Shown here piece after piece: positions 30,886 to 41,063 of a stretch of 61,453 nucleotides of DNA (position 1 is the stretch's first letter; the number at the start of each line of letters is the position of its first letter). Below the pieces are notes generated by a model. It saw only the letters and a program-made list of their open reading frames with translations, did not search any database and was not told the DNA's origin. The position numbers and the translations under genes are program-made. Source of the DNA: Globisporangium splendens (Eukaryota > Oomycota > Peronosporomycetes > Pythiales > Pythiaceae); the NCBI GenBank assembly GCA_006386115.1, contig VFIW01000173.1, positions 1-61,453 of the forward strand. Direction: 5' to 3'.

Positions 30886-32812
30886 CAGGCTCTGGTCTCA
30901 CCGGTGCTACTCTGTTGTGTGTTTGTTTCGTATTAATGCATGGCTGTGAGAATAGCGGTCGCATGGCTGGGAGAAGATCTCGAACCTCGTCGTGATCCGC
31001 AACAAGATTGAGAAAGTGCGCATCACGTTGCGTCGTGCAATCGTCGTGCTCGTGCACGCGCACGTGACGCTCGAGCAGGCGCTGAGCGCGATCGACGTCG
31101 AGATGATCGTCGGCGTGATCACGCTGCCGTGCTGCAACTGGTTCAGCAAGCAGGAGACGCTTTTCGGGCGTCATCCTGACTTGGTCTACGATGACTTCAG
31201 CATCCTGTCAGACAAGCGTGAAGTGCGGCTGTGGGTGGGCGGAGAACGCGAAAACGATGAGCCGCCGCGTGGTGGCGACATCGTCATGCTCGACACCGAA
31301 GTCAAAGTGTGTGTGCGCAAGACGTTCGTGGGCGATGACCGAGGCGACGATGGGGAGCAGAGCGATGATGGCAGACAGGCTGAAAAAAGTGGTATTGATA
31401 TCGCCGATTCGAAGCCACTTTCGCCCGCGGAGCTAGTCACAAAGGCGTCTGCAGAAGTGAAGCAAGCTAAAGTGTTTGCTATCGTTCGTGGGTTGCTATC
31501 ACGGGGATCAAGCGATGACCAGAACGCCACAAATAACGCTGGAGTTTTTCCATTCGCTGAAGTAGCAGCTCAGGTGGGTGCTGACAAGCATGTGCTTGTT
31601 CTCGACGGCGGCGACAACAAAGCAACTGGTGCTGCGAGAACGCTGCTTCGCAATAGATATCGCCATGTGTACACACTGGGAAAGCCAACAGCAGTCGAGA
31701 CCAAAGCGCTTGACTATGGAGAGCAACAGGGACAGCAAATGATGGCAATGACCGTCCCAATCAGCAAGTTGTCTACGACTTTTGTGGAGAACTCGACGGA
31801 CTCGGACTCGGCGCTCTTCAGCGAAGAGCTACTCGGGTACATTCACATTGCTGCAAATCCCTGGAGTAAGCACCACGACGAACACGAAGACGATTTTAGG
31901 GTCGCATTTGAGGCGCAGCCTGGATTGTCGCCACTTGCACTAGACTGCATCGTGGACAACCGGTTTGTGTACCGCGGCTTCCGTGGTGAGCGTAGAAACG
32001 CCGAGGTGTTTCGGAAACTGGTTGCGTTGGTGTACCAGCTCGCGGCATCTACATCAGGATCAAATTCGCTATTGCTCTCGATCACGCCTCGCAAGATCTG
32101 GCGCAAGAAGGCGTATTTGGCGCACGAGGCGCTCCAGTTTGAGACTCAAACGATCACTGTCAAGCAGCAGCAGTCGGTTGCTGCTGTAGGTTCGCCTCGC
32201 AAAGAGAAGAAGCGAGATTTCGATGAGGACGCCGACCTGTTCATCTACTGTTGCATGAAGGGGAAACGCGCTGCTGCAGCCACGGTGGACAAGCAGGAGC
32301 TCGACTTACAACACCAGACAAAGGAATCCGTCTTGGCGATGAAACTCGCGTTGCAAATCGAGTTTGACACGCGAAAAAAGGCAACTCCAACGGCCATTGA
32401 AGAACTCTCCGTCGAGCAAGTCCTGGCGCTGAAACGCGCGGCCACTGACTTTGACAATGCGAAGGAGCGCCGCAAGTACGTCCAGATGGTCGGCAAGATC
32501 AGCTACCTGAGAAGCTACACGAACGGCATGGCGTTTCTCTCGCTCGTGCCGCCTCACTGTGACTTGAACGCGAGCAGCGATTCAGATATCGCTGCAACAG
32601 TCAGCAAATTCAAGCGCGACCCGGTCCAGGCATTTCTCAAGTTGGACGAGCTTCAGTGGTCGCATGCGCACCTGAAAGACGTGATCTCGATGCTGCACCC
32701 GGGCGACGACGTGTGCGTGCTCGGGTTTCTCGGGAAGAGCGAGCGCGGATCGCCGCTGGTCATGGCGAATGCGATGACGTTCGTTCGAGGCGAGTTCGAG
32801 GCATATACCTAG
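30254..32812 (+). CDS. Unrecognised multi-exon protein, probably oomycete-conserved
   Basis: Best model: exons 30254-30430, 30516-30692, 30740-30825 and 30956-32812, with GT-AG introns of 85, 47 and 130 bp. The first exon starts MEPKRHVSRW. Exons 1, 2 and 4 join in phase, but exon 3 is 86 bp and its protein-like frame (AMFAHRLRHWKSYSIDPAME) needs one more base at the exon 2 boundary, so that junction is unresolved or carries a 1-nt error. Exon 4 begins RSHGWEKISNLVVIRNKIEK, continues as a helical stretch, then a central acidic linker, an alpha/beta-like segment (KHVLVLDGGDNK) and a C-terminal region ending GEFEAYT. I see no signal peptide, membrane helix or family signature that I can name. 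The length (about 760 residues), clean codon use and intron structure support a real gene. Confidence 0.7.
30850..30886. repeat. (GT)n microsatellite in intron 3
   Basis: A GT dinucleotide run interrupted by TATA, lying inside the third intron of the gene at 30254-32812. It explains why this intron is longer than its neighbours. Confidence 0.9.
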
Positions 32813-32994
32813 AGAACAAAATGGTTGGACGTCCAGGTAGATAGGTCGCATATAGAGAGAGAGAGGGTAATCCAAATTCGATAATGCCTGTTTCGTAAAC
32901 CCGTATTTTGAGTTCGGTATCAAGTTGAGAAAAGGACTGTGTCAAGAGTATGTAGGTTGTATGTTGTATAATGTACCATGCAAAGCAACCTTGC

Positions 32995-33636
32995 TCATTC
33001 GTTCCGCTTGGCTTTCTGGAAAGCCTCCATACCTTGAAGCCACGAACCCTCGCTCAGTCCCTGCGGACAGTACGCGCACACGACGCCGAGCTTGCCGACG
33101 TCCACGATGTTGCCGTACTCGTTGTCGAAGAAGAGCATGTCTTCGTACGCGACGCCGCTCTGCTCCTTGAGTTGCTCGAAGTGCACGCGCTTGTTGCGTG
33201 GGTAGATCGCCTCGAAGTCCATGATGCTCTGGAGCGACTTCTTGGTGACAGCGCCGTTGCCATCCACGGGCGTGAGCGTCACGTCCATGAGCCGCATGCA
33301 CGTCTTGGCCCAATGCGGCTCCGTCGTCTTGGACGCGGCCGCGACCTCGGTCTCGTGCATGAACTGCGGATCGAGCTCCAGGATGCTCAGCACCGTGTGC
33401 ACCGCCGGGAAGAAGTGCACTTCTTCGCCGCTGCGGTCCGTCACGATGCCCGTCGTGGCGTTCTTCTTGAACGGCGCACCGTAGAGCTCGTACATCTCGG
33501 GTAGCCACAGCGTGAAGTCCAGATCGAACACCACGAGCTTCGGGATGTGCTGCCACTCGCGCGCGAGCGGGTTCGCGCTGTTGGCTGTCGCCGCCGCCAC
33601 CGCCGCGCCTCTCGTCTTGGTCTTCGTGCGCGCCAT
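32995..33636 (-). CDS. MDP-1-type HAD phosphatase (magnesium-dependent phosphatase)
   Basis: A 213-residue, intronless protein. The HAD nucleophile motif is LVVFDLDFTLW (Asp38 nucleophile, Asp40 acid/base), and the last motif LFFDNEYGNI supplies the metal-binding acidic residues. The spacing and the extra strand after motif 1 fit the MDP-1/acid phosphatase subgroup of the haloacid dehalogenase superfamily. These are soluble Mg-dependent phosphatases that act on phosphotyrosine, sugar phosphates or glycated-protein products. An Ala/Lys-rich N-terminal extension of about 20 residues precedes the domain. The start is ATG 33636; the preceding in-frame GTG is unlikely. The gene converges with the gene ending at 32812. 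Confidence 0.85.
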   Translation of the reverse strand: MARTKTKTRGAAVAAATANSANPLAREWQHIPKLVVFDLDFTLWLPEMYELYGAPFKKNATTGIVTDRSGEEVHFFPAVHTVLSILELDPQFMHETEVAAASKTTEPHWAKTCMRLMDVTLTPVDGNGAVTKKSLQSIMDFEAIYPRNKRVHFEQLKEQSGVAYEDMLFFDNEYGNIVDVGKLGVVCAYCPQGLSEGSWLQGMEAFQKAKRNE

Positions 33637-33655
33637 GTTCACAGCTTCTGTGCAA

Positions 33656-33671
33656 GTGATGAATGAGCGGA
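33656..33671 (-). promoter_or_regulatory. Oomycete initiator-like element before the MDP-1 gene
   Basis: On the minus strand the sequence reads CCGCTCATTCATCACTT, about 25 bases before the ATG. The oomycete initiator consensus is YTCATTYYNC; CTCATTCATC matches at all but one position. A short leader of this size is usual in these organisms. Confidence 0.45.
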
Positions 33672-34030
33672 TCGATCGGGTTCAACTGTCGCGTTAAGTT
33701 CGCTTTACTGACCAGATCTAGGTGCGTTATTGGTTATTTATGGCTTCATGCTGTTGTATACGAAGATAGTTGAACACTGTCACGTTGGTTCAAGCACGCA
33801 TTTCAGTTTGCCCATGGCAGCAATACTACTTTCCGGATGTGCTGCGTCTTGTTCTCATATTTCCTTATATTCAAAATTAAACAAAACACACGACTTCACT
33901 GTGTTTCTTTGCATTCACCGTCTCTTCGTAGCTCCTCGTGCGCAGAGCCGACTTCCGAGTAACTCGAGCTTCTGCTGCTGCTTTTTTCTCAACAAATCGA
34001 GCCCAATTCTCGAGTTTCTAGGAAAGGCGA

Positions 34031-37000
34031 CTAAAACTTGCGAACTTTCTCAAGCCGCTCACGTAGCAACTGTGTCGTCGTTGAGGTTGACGTTGATACT
34101 GAGCCGCCGGCATCAGATGACGACGACGACGTGAAACTCGAGCGGATGCTGGACACCGAGGACGATCGACTCGCTGCGAAATCGTTGAATGACGTGAAGC
34201 TGGAGCGAACGTTGGCTGCTGCAGACGACGTCGAGACTCCGGAAGGTTGCCGGTCAAGCGCCATCCGCGATTTCAGACTTTCACGAGAACCATTCAACTG
34301 TCCGTATGAAGTGGTGCTGCTACTGGCACTGAGTCCCGATGATGGACCAGCATCAAACAATCTCCGGGTGACTGGTTCACTCGCCAAGTCTGCTGTCGAG
34401 ATCGGAGCTGCTGATGCACCACCACCAAGACGAGAGGCATATCCTGAACTCGCGCCATTAGCATTGTGGTTTCCATTCGTCGCACTGTACAGAGTGGAGT
34501 CGGTAGCTGAGGACTGTTGATTTTGGGAAAAGCCCATACCTGCGAGCAGTTCTCGAACTGGTGACGCCATTGGAAGGTCAACCAACGATGCCTCGAAGCT
34601 GCTTCGACGCGTCGTCATCAGCGCCTCGGTAATGATACGTAAAGCAGACTGCATGTTGTCGTTCGCGATTTGAACTGCAAACAGATCCGTCTGCGGCAGA
34701 GTTGAAAAGAACGAGTGCATTTGCATGAGGACGCCAAAAATGTCAATGCCATCGTACGGGTTCAACGCATTCGCTTGGGTCTTGGAGATCTGGATCAACA
34801 AACGACCAACCAGTTGATCAAGAGAATCGCTCTTCATCAAGTGATTATATGCATCGCGCGAGTTGTAGTCTCCAACGTCGTTCCGCACGATGCGTTGCAG
34901 CAAATTGATCACAGACGGATACACTTCGCCAGCTTTCACATTCTCAGTTACTCCACGCAAGGCTTTAACAAGCGCTTTGAACAGCAAAAGGAAACGCTTC
35001 TTCTCGGCTGGCATCTTGGCCATGTTCAGTGACGCTGTACTTGTTTTAGAAGCAAACTCTTCCACTCTTGGATCCAGCATTTTTGAGCAAATTTCTAGGA
35101 TAATGCGCTCCACTGCATAGCGTTGGATGTTCTCGATTGCTTCACTGTTGAGCAGCAAGTTCAGAATTGGTAGACTCAGTGATAGCACCTGAATCACCAA
35201 CGGCTTCTTTGACTCGACGGAACAGAAACTACCATGGATCAAATCGCACAACTTGATGAAGATGTCGTTGACATAATATCTCAAGAACTCCAGCTCCGAT
35301 TCGCCTGACGGTCGATCGATGATGGCATACAAGCCCTTCAGCGCATCGATGCCGTCAGCATAGTGTGGTGAGCGCTCGTCCACGATTTCTTTCGCATCCG
35401 TCATCAAAAGATCAATTGGACGAAGCAAAAGCTCTTCGATCGTGTCATTTGTATCCGCCTCCTGCTCGTCATGAATGCTCAGTGACATCATTTCCGTGTC
35501 TTCATCCTGGGGCATTCGTGGAATAGGTGGCGGAACAACTGGAGCAGGATACGCAACGCTGTTGTATTGCTTGATTCCAGATGCTGGGGTCAGTGCGCTT
35601 ACTGCAGCTGGCATTCTCGGCGGAGTCGTTGCAGGCACGCTCACGTTCGACTGGAACGAAGTCGAAATGGACGGCGCTGCTCCAAATCCAAATGAAGCTT
35701 GCTGAGGTGGCACCGGACCGCTACACTCTTGCAAACTTCCAGGTGGAAGGTGCTTTATCCGAGCGTTCAGCAAATCCATTCCCTGCTGCGTCGTGACGCC
35801 AGTAAACCGAAAAAACTTGTCCAAGTTGCCGTCAGTGCGCGTGTAAACCGCGACAAGCGCATTGATAGCACTCTCACGTAGCTCTTTTTCATGGGCGGTC
35901 ACGTACTTCCCGACTTCCTTGACGCACTTCTTCCCCAAGACATGGAACCCGTGCGCGGTCACGATGTACTCAATCAAGTCAATGCACTCACAACGGCTTT
36001 TCATATTTTTGCATCCAATGAAGCACTCCATCAGGTAGTTCACATACTTTTCAGGGTTGTAAACGTCGACGACCAATTTCATGATATCGCGGAAGCGCAC
36101 ACGGAATCTTGGCTTTGACTGACCACTTTCCTGCAGCAAATATGGAAGGAAAATGGATGCTTCGACGTCGTCCAACTGATACGACATTCCCTTCAGCATT
36201 TCAAAAAGCTTGACGAGGAACTCCAACAGCTTCGCCAGCGCTTGCACATTATTGTCCACAATTCGCAGAGTGCACCATTTCAGGATCAAGTCGAGTGCTG
36301 CCAGTACTTCTTGAGGCTGTTGAGACGCACAAGTCATCAAATCAGTGACTGCAGCCATCATCCCCTTCTCAAGAGTAGGTGCAAACAGTTTCGCGTGGAA
36401 ATCCGGCGACAAGTACGGTTTCCACTCAGCTTCGACTTCTGCCTTGCGGTTGTTCATCTCCGACACGTTTGTGGACTCAAAGATCCACTTGTTGAATTGT
36501 CCCTTTGCCAATCGCGCGCTCTTGGTTGAATTCATTTTCAACAATGCAGTTGGAGGAGAAGACTCACCATCATCCGATCCCGAGTCTGCAGACCTGAAAG
36601 AACCAGGACGCATCAGTTGAGAGCGCACACCTCCAGGCGCTCCTTTAGACAGCAACGAGCTTCCTTTAGCCAGTCGAGAAGCACCAAGTCCGGTTCTCGT
36701 TGGAGTCTCTGTCACTGCTGGGGGCATTTGAGGCGCTGGCGTCGCTGGGGCAGCAGGTGCAGCCGGTGCAGCTGGAGCAGCCGTGACGGCAGTCTCAGCG
36801 ACAGAATCACACACTTTCTGGATCAAAGGTCGCAAGGTTCGCATCTGCGCTGGTTTGATGTCGCGACAACCGGTCGTCAACACGGTGTCTTTGCCAACCG
36901 ACTTGATCACTTCTGCGAGCACCAGCTGAGCTTTCTCTCTCGCCTCCGACGACTTGTCCATTAAGCATTGCACAACTGGAGCAACCAGCCCAGACAAGTC

Positions 37001-40000
37001 TAGTTTTTCGCAGTTCTTCAAGTGTTCTGCTGCCCAGCCAAGCAGCTCAGCACGCCCAACCGGATTCAGCAAAGCTTCACTGACAGCTGACAATAAACTC
37101 TCCATGCATGCAGACGAAGTTTGATTGTTATGTCGCACCCATTTATGCAGTGCTTCAATTGCAGCTGTCTGCATGGTCTTCTTGTTATCCGAAACCCCGC
37201 TCAGTAAACTTGCACCAAGAAACTTTGACATCTTGCCCACGTCAGGTCCGATACTCGACGCAACCACACCAATGACCTGAGCTGCTTTGACCTTGAGATT
37301 TGCGTTTGAATCGCTGAGTCGCGCTTTCAATGCACGCAACACTTCCTGCACTTGTTTAGTGAATTCGATCGCACCACCAGCAGCTTCACAGATACTTTGC
37401 ACCGAATCCATAGCTGCAGACCTCTTCTTCCACGCAGCAATGTCCTCTTCGCACTTCATATCCGCCAGCAATTCCTTCGTGATTTGAGAGCTGATGTCGG
37501 CACGGCCAAACAGCGCACCTGGATCAACATTCTTCTTTCCTCCACCCTCATCTTCATCACCTTTCACTTGACGTTTGACGCCAGCCATAGCACTTGCAGG
37601 ATCGTATCCGACCTTCTTGAACTCGGCTTCTACGATGGAAGCGAGTGCTGGTTTCCAGCTCTCCAAATTCAAAATTGGAAGCAACGCCGGTCCTAACTGA
37701 GAGTACATCACAGCGAGCACAGCAACAGCACCCGTGCGAACCTTCGGGTTCGACGACTCCAACCCCTGGGACCCTTTCACGAAATCGATCAGCATGCGCG
37801 GATTGCAAACCGCGACCCCGAAATCCTTGATGCAGTCCGCGACGACCGTCAACACCTCGATGTGCGCCAACGGTGCTTTGACATTTGGCATATGATTCAA
37901 GAGGCATCCCAAAACATATGAAGGGCTGGTAGCTTCACACAGCTGGAGAATCATCGTCCGGATCGCTTCAGCCGCTTTACGATCACTAATCTTATCAGCT
38001 GCGCTTGGCACCACTTGGCAAATGACGCCACGTGGAAACTTGCTCGCAGCATTTTCAGCAAATGTCCCCACTGCTTGGAACGCACTTTTTAGCACATTGA
38101 TATTGCTGTCTTTGAAGTCCTTCACTTGCTTCGACATGAACACCGCTAGCGCTTCGATCACCACCATGCTCATCACTCCAGAGTTTTCTTTTGCGAAAGT
38201 TTCCAGACCCTCGATGGCAGTTTTACGCTCCATCCACTTGGCGCTTGCGAAGCCTTCTTTGATGTCACTCCAGTTGTCGATATTCACCTCCACGAGAATA
38301 CCTTCTGCGTCTTCTGGTGCCACAGAGATAGCCATTGGGGTGAAGTCCGTACTGCCACTTCCACCAGACGAGCCTCCACCAGCACCGGCAGCGGGTCGCT
38401 TTGCAGCAGCAGCAACAGGCTTGGATGGTGCCTCAGCACCTGTCTTTGCAGCGCCAAGGCGAGACGGCGCAGCTCGGACAGGTTTCTTCATACTGGGGCG
38501 TGCAGCAGCCGACGCTGCAGGAGCAGACATCTCTACCTCGATCACTTCAGCCACAGGTTTCTTCGCAGCTGCAGGCGCGGCTGATGCAGCCCCTGCGCTC
38601 GTCTTTGCTGCACCGACAGATCCCCCCACACTTTGCTGAATCGTCTTGAAAGAACGCGGGTTCTTGCGCGAGATATCATCCAGCATACCCTGGAGCCACT
38701 CCGAGATCTGGCTGCTTGCCTTGAGGATCACGATAAAAGAATCCAACCCCGCCTTTCGCACCGTTGGGTCGGTGTCATCCATACTGGCCACAAAGAACCC
38801 GCCAAACTCGACCATCAGGCTTTTGTCGCCGAGGTTCACCATATTTTTCTCGATACATCGTGTCAGGAACCCGATGGTTTGAACGCGTGCTGACGGAGCC
38901 TTGTTCTTCGACGCATCCAGAGCCAACTTAATTTCTTCCATCATCATATCAATCGTCATCGAATGCTGGAGAAACAAATCCAGCGTATTGTTGGTCGCAT
39001 TCAAAATGACGGATTTCTTATCGGAGAGTTTGCGCATCAACTCGGGGAACATCATCCGAGCATACTGCGTGAAATTCTTGCGTAACCCATCAGACAAGGC
39101 ACCAAGCACTTCCACCGACTTCGCGACAATGTTGACGTTGGAATCATTGGACAAGATCTTCAACGTGTTCACCAGCTCGTAGTAGTCGTCATTCGCAAGC
39201 TTTGGCACCGGCCCGATCAGATCCAGGACAATCTTCAATGCCTCCACTTTCTCACTCCACTTCGGCAGATCGAGTTTCGCCTTAAACTCCGTCTTAGGAA
39301 GCTTCGCAAGCAAGTTGACCGTCTCTGCAAACTCTCGTGGATCAAACGCAGCTGTCGCACTTGCACTTGCAGCTGCACCACCGCCAGCGGCAGCTTTCAG
39401 TCCGGCGGCAGCAGACGGTCGTTTCGCTCCGCGAACAAACTTGGTCGGAGCTGCTTGGCCAACCACGAGGTCATTTGTTAAGCCCTCGTACTCGGTTTGC
39501 TGCGCTTGTCGAAGGTTGGACACGATATCTTGAACAAGCGCTGGACCAGTCCATCGATGGATCTCAACAAGAATGTTCAGTGCAATGGGGCGAACGCCAT
39601 TCACAGTCGACTCACAAAGCGCTGGCAGCGCAGCTTTCACAGCAGGGAGCGGGACAACACGCGGTCCAAATGCCTTGAGCGCATCGAGGATGCTCTGAGC
39701 GCATGCTGGTGGCACCTTTGGCTTCTTATTCTTCGTGCCTTCAATCAACGCGTTCACAGTGTCTTCTGCCGCACCAGCTTCGATGAACGCCTGCACCAAC
39801 TCTTCACAGAGTTTCACGGTTCCAGGGCGACTGGAGAAGCCTTTGTCGGTGACGCGTTTCATGACGCCCGGCACGACACTTTTCTGGAACGGCTCCACGT
39901 TCACCGTGTACGCCAACACCGCCTGGATACCGGCTTCCATCGCGCTTGCATTCGCATCTTCGCACATTTTACTAAACAATTCCAAAAAGGGCATCACGTC

Positions 40001-40642
40001 GTCGCTGCGCACTCCAGAGCGTTCGCAATACACTTTCACTTGGTCAAAGCCTTCTTTCCGCAGCTTCCAGTTCTTATCCGTGACCTTTGCCACGATTTCG
40101 TCAACCGAGACGCCGTCTGCGGCATCAGTACCACCACCAGCGGCTTCTGTGCTACCGCTACTTTCAACAGCCATCGCTACGGGTGGCGCAACTGCGACTG
40201 GCGCAGGCGGCGGCATCACGGGGACCATGGGAGCATCATCGCTGTCTTTCATCGTCACATCCTCTGCGGCATCCACTTCCATCGGCTCTGACTTCGCAGC
40301 AGCCGCTGCTGCGCGCATTTGCGCAAATCTCGGCGGCAACGCGGATTTCCGCTGTGCAGGTGGATTCGGTGGTGGCGAATTCGCGACGGGGGCTTTCCTT
40401 GCGGCGGGAATAGGCGGTGAGTTGGCGACGGGCGCCTTCCGCGCAGCAGGGATCGGCGGGGAGTTCGTCATGCGCCCCATGGTCGGTGGCGGCGGCAATG
40501 CATCTCCATCTTCACCTCCTTCGCCGTCGTCGTACGTGATGTTGGATGAAATCGCCTTGGAAATGGACATGAGCGCCGCGATGTCTTCGCCCGCGCACAG
40601 GCGGCACTTGCAGCTCATGTTGCGCAGGCATTTCTCCTCCAT
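34031..40642 (-). CDS. XMAP215/Dis1 (CKAP5-type) microtubule polymerase with TOG repeats
   Basis: An intronless 2,203-residue protein. Five TOG-type HEAT arrays can be placed by recurring W-x2-R/K and KW motifs. They lie at about residues 180-395 (VTDKNWKLRKEGFDQV), 430-660 (LPKWSEKVEALK), 780-1015 (SAKWMERKTAIEGLETF), 1045-1275 (IAAWKKRSAAMDSV) and 1375-1620 (AKGQFNKWIFES onward). Basic Ser/Ala/Lys-rich linkers separate them, as in the family, and likely bind the microtubule lattice. The C-terminal 550 residues form a helical region and a Ser-rich tail. Such proteins add tubulin at plus ends and nucleate at centrosomes. The first ATG in frame is 40642; the upstream frame begins only at TTG. 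The N-terminal 180 residues before TOG1 are unusual: a CxxxxxCxCxxC cluster and repeated NSPPIPAARKAPVA units. Confidence 0.92.
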   Translation of the reverse strand: MEEKCLRNMSCKCRLCAGEDIAALMSISKAISSNITYDDGEGGEDGDALPPPPTMGRMTNSPPIPAARKAPVANSPPIPAARKAPVANSPPPNPPAQRKSALPPRFAQMRAAAAAAKSEPMEVDAAEDVTMKDSDDAPMVPVMPPPAPVAVAPPVAMAVESSGSTEAAGGGTDAADGVSVDEIVAKVTDKNWKLRKEGFDQVKVYCERSGVRSDDVMPFLELFSKMCEDANASAMEAGIQAVLAYTVNVEPFQKSVVPGVMKRVTDKGFSSRPGTVKLCEELVQAFIEAGAAEDTVNALIEGTKNKKPKVPPACAQSILDALKAFGPRVVPLPAVKAALPALCESTVNGVRPIALNILVEIHRWTGPALVQDIVSNLRQAQQTEYEGLTNDLVVGQAAPTKFVRGAKRPSAAAGLKAAAGGGAAASASATAAFDPREFAETVNLLAKLPKTEFKAKLDLPKWSEKVEALKIVLDLIGPVPKLANDDYYELVNTLKILSNDSNVNIVAKSVEVLGALSDGLRKNFTQYARMMFPELMRKLSDKKSVILNATNNTLDLFLQHSMTIDMMMEEIKLALDASKNKAPSARVQTIGFLTRCIEKNMVNLGDKSLMVEFGGFFVASMDDTDPTVRKAGLDSFIVILKASSQISEWLQGMLDDISRKNPRSFKTIQQSVGGSVGAAKTSAGAASAAPAAAKKPVAEVIEVEMSAPAASAAARPSMKKPVRAAPSRLGAAKTGAEAPSKPVAAAAKRPAAGAGGGSSGGSGSTDFTPMAISVAPEDAEGILVEVNIDNWSDIKEGFASAKWMERKTAIEGLETFAKENSGVMSMVVIEALAVFMSKQVKDFKDSNINVLKSAFQAVGTFAENAASKFPRGVICQVVPSAADKISDRKAAEAIRTMILQLCEATSPSYVLGCLLNHMPNVKAPLAHIEVLTVVADCIKDFGVAVCNPRMLIDFVKGSQGLESSNPKVRTGAVAVLAVMYSQLGPALLPILNLESWKPALASIVEAEFKKVGYDPASAMAGVKRQVKGDEDEGGGKKNVDPGALFGRADISSQITKELLADMKCEEDIAAWKKRSAAMDSVQSICEAAGGAIEFTKQVQEVLRALKARLSDSNANLKVKAAQVIGVVASSIGPDVGKMSKFLGASLLSGVSDNKKTMQTAAIEALHKWVRHNNQTSSACMESLLSAVSEALLNPVGRAELLGWAAEHLKNCEKLDLSGLVAPVVQCLMDKSSEAREKAQLVLAEVIKSVGKDTVLTTGCRDIKPAQMRTLRPLIQKVCDSVAETAVTAAPAAPAAPAAPATPAPQMPPAVTETPTRTGLGASRLAKGSSLLSKGAPGGVRSQLMRPGSFRSADSGSDDGESSPPTALLKMNSTKSARLAKGQFNKWIFESTNVSEMNNRKAEVEAEWKPYLSPDFHAKLFAPTLEKGMMAAVTDLMTCASQQPQEVLAALDLILKWCTLRIVDNNVQALAKLLEFLVKLFEMLKGMSYQLDDVEASIFLPYLLQESGQSKPRFRVRFRDIMKLVVDVYNPEKYVNYLMECFIGCKNMKSRCECIDLIEYIVTAHGFHVLGKKCVKEVGKYVTAHEKELRESAINALVAVYTRTDGNLDKFFRFTGVTTQQGMDLLNARIKHLPPGSLQECSGPVPPQQASFGFGAAPSISTSFQSNVSVPATTPPRMPAAVSALTPASGIKQYNSVAYPAPVVPPPIPRMPQDEDTEMMSLSIHDEQEADTNDTIEELLLRPIDLLMTDAKEIVDERSPHYADGIDALKGLYAIIDRPSGESELEFLRYYVNDIFIKLCDLIHGSFCSVESKKPLVIQVLSLSLPILNLLLNSEAIENIQRYAVERIILEICSKMLDPRVEEFASKTSTASLNMAKMPAEKKRFLLLFKALVKALRGVTENVKAGEVYPSVINLLQRIVRNDVGDYNSRDAYNHLMKSDSLDQLVGRLLIQISKTQANALNPYDGIDIFGVLMQMHSFFSTLPQTDLFAVQIANDNMQSALRIITEALMTTRRSSFEASLVDLPMASPVRELLAGMGFSQNQQSSATDSTLYSATNGNHNANGASSGYASRLGGGASAAPISTADLASEPVTRRLFDAGPSSGLSASSSTTSYGQLNGSRESLKSRMALDRQPSGVSTSSAAANVRSSFTSFNDFAASRSSSVSSIRSSFTSSSSSDAGGSVSTSTSTTTQLLRERLEKVRKF

Positions 40643-41063
40643 GGCTGACGCGGGTGGTACGGCTGGACGCGCACTCTCTCGCAGATACGTCTGATCTCTT
40701 TCTCTATGGATATTCGCAGCACACGCAGGGAGCACGTGGAACAGAGAGTGCGGACGTTGCTTCCTTCTCGCTTCGTTCTCTCGCTGCACTTTTTCGAGTG
40801 CGGCTGGGTTGGAAGGTGCGTTTTGAAAAAATCGTGTGCTGGACAAATACTTCTGACAGTTACGAACCTCAAGTATTGCCTTCCAATACGGGCATCAAGC
40901 GAGTATATATTGAGAGTTTAATGATTTATTAATGCATGAAGTCACTAAAGCCATGACAATGATGTAGTAGTTAGCAATTAACAGATACCTCCCACAAGAG
41001 AAACATGCAGCAGAACGCGCCAAAAAACGTCAGCCATCATTCCGCCGCACTGTTGCCGCCACC
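40643..41063. promoter_or_regulatory. Shared divergent promoter region, XMAP215 and Hook genes
   Basis: The 421 bases separate two divergently transcribed genes, so both promoters and both 5' leaders must lie here. On the Hook side, ATCATTCCGC at 41036-41045 matches the oomycete initiator YTCATTYYNC except at its first base and sits about 20 bases before the ATG. No equally good initiator was found for the XMAP215 side. Confidence 0.5.
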
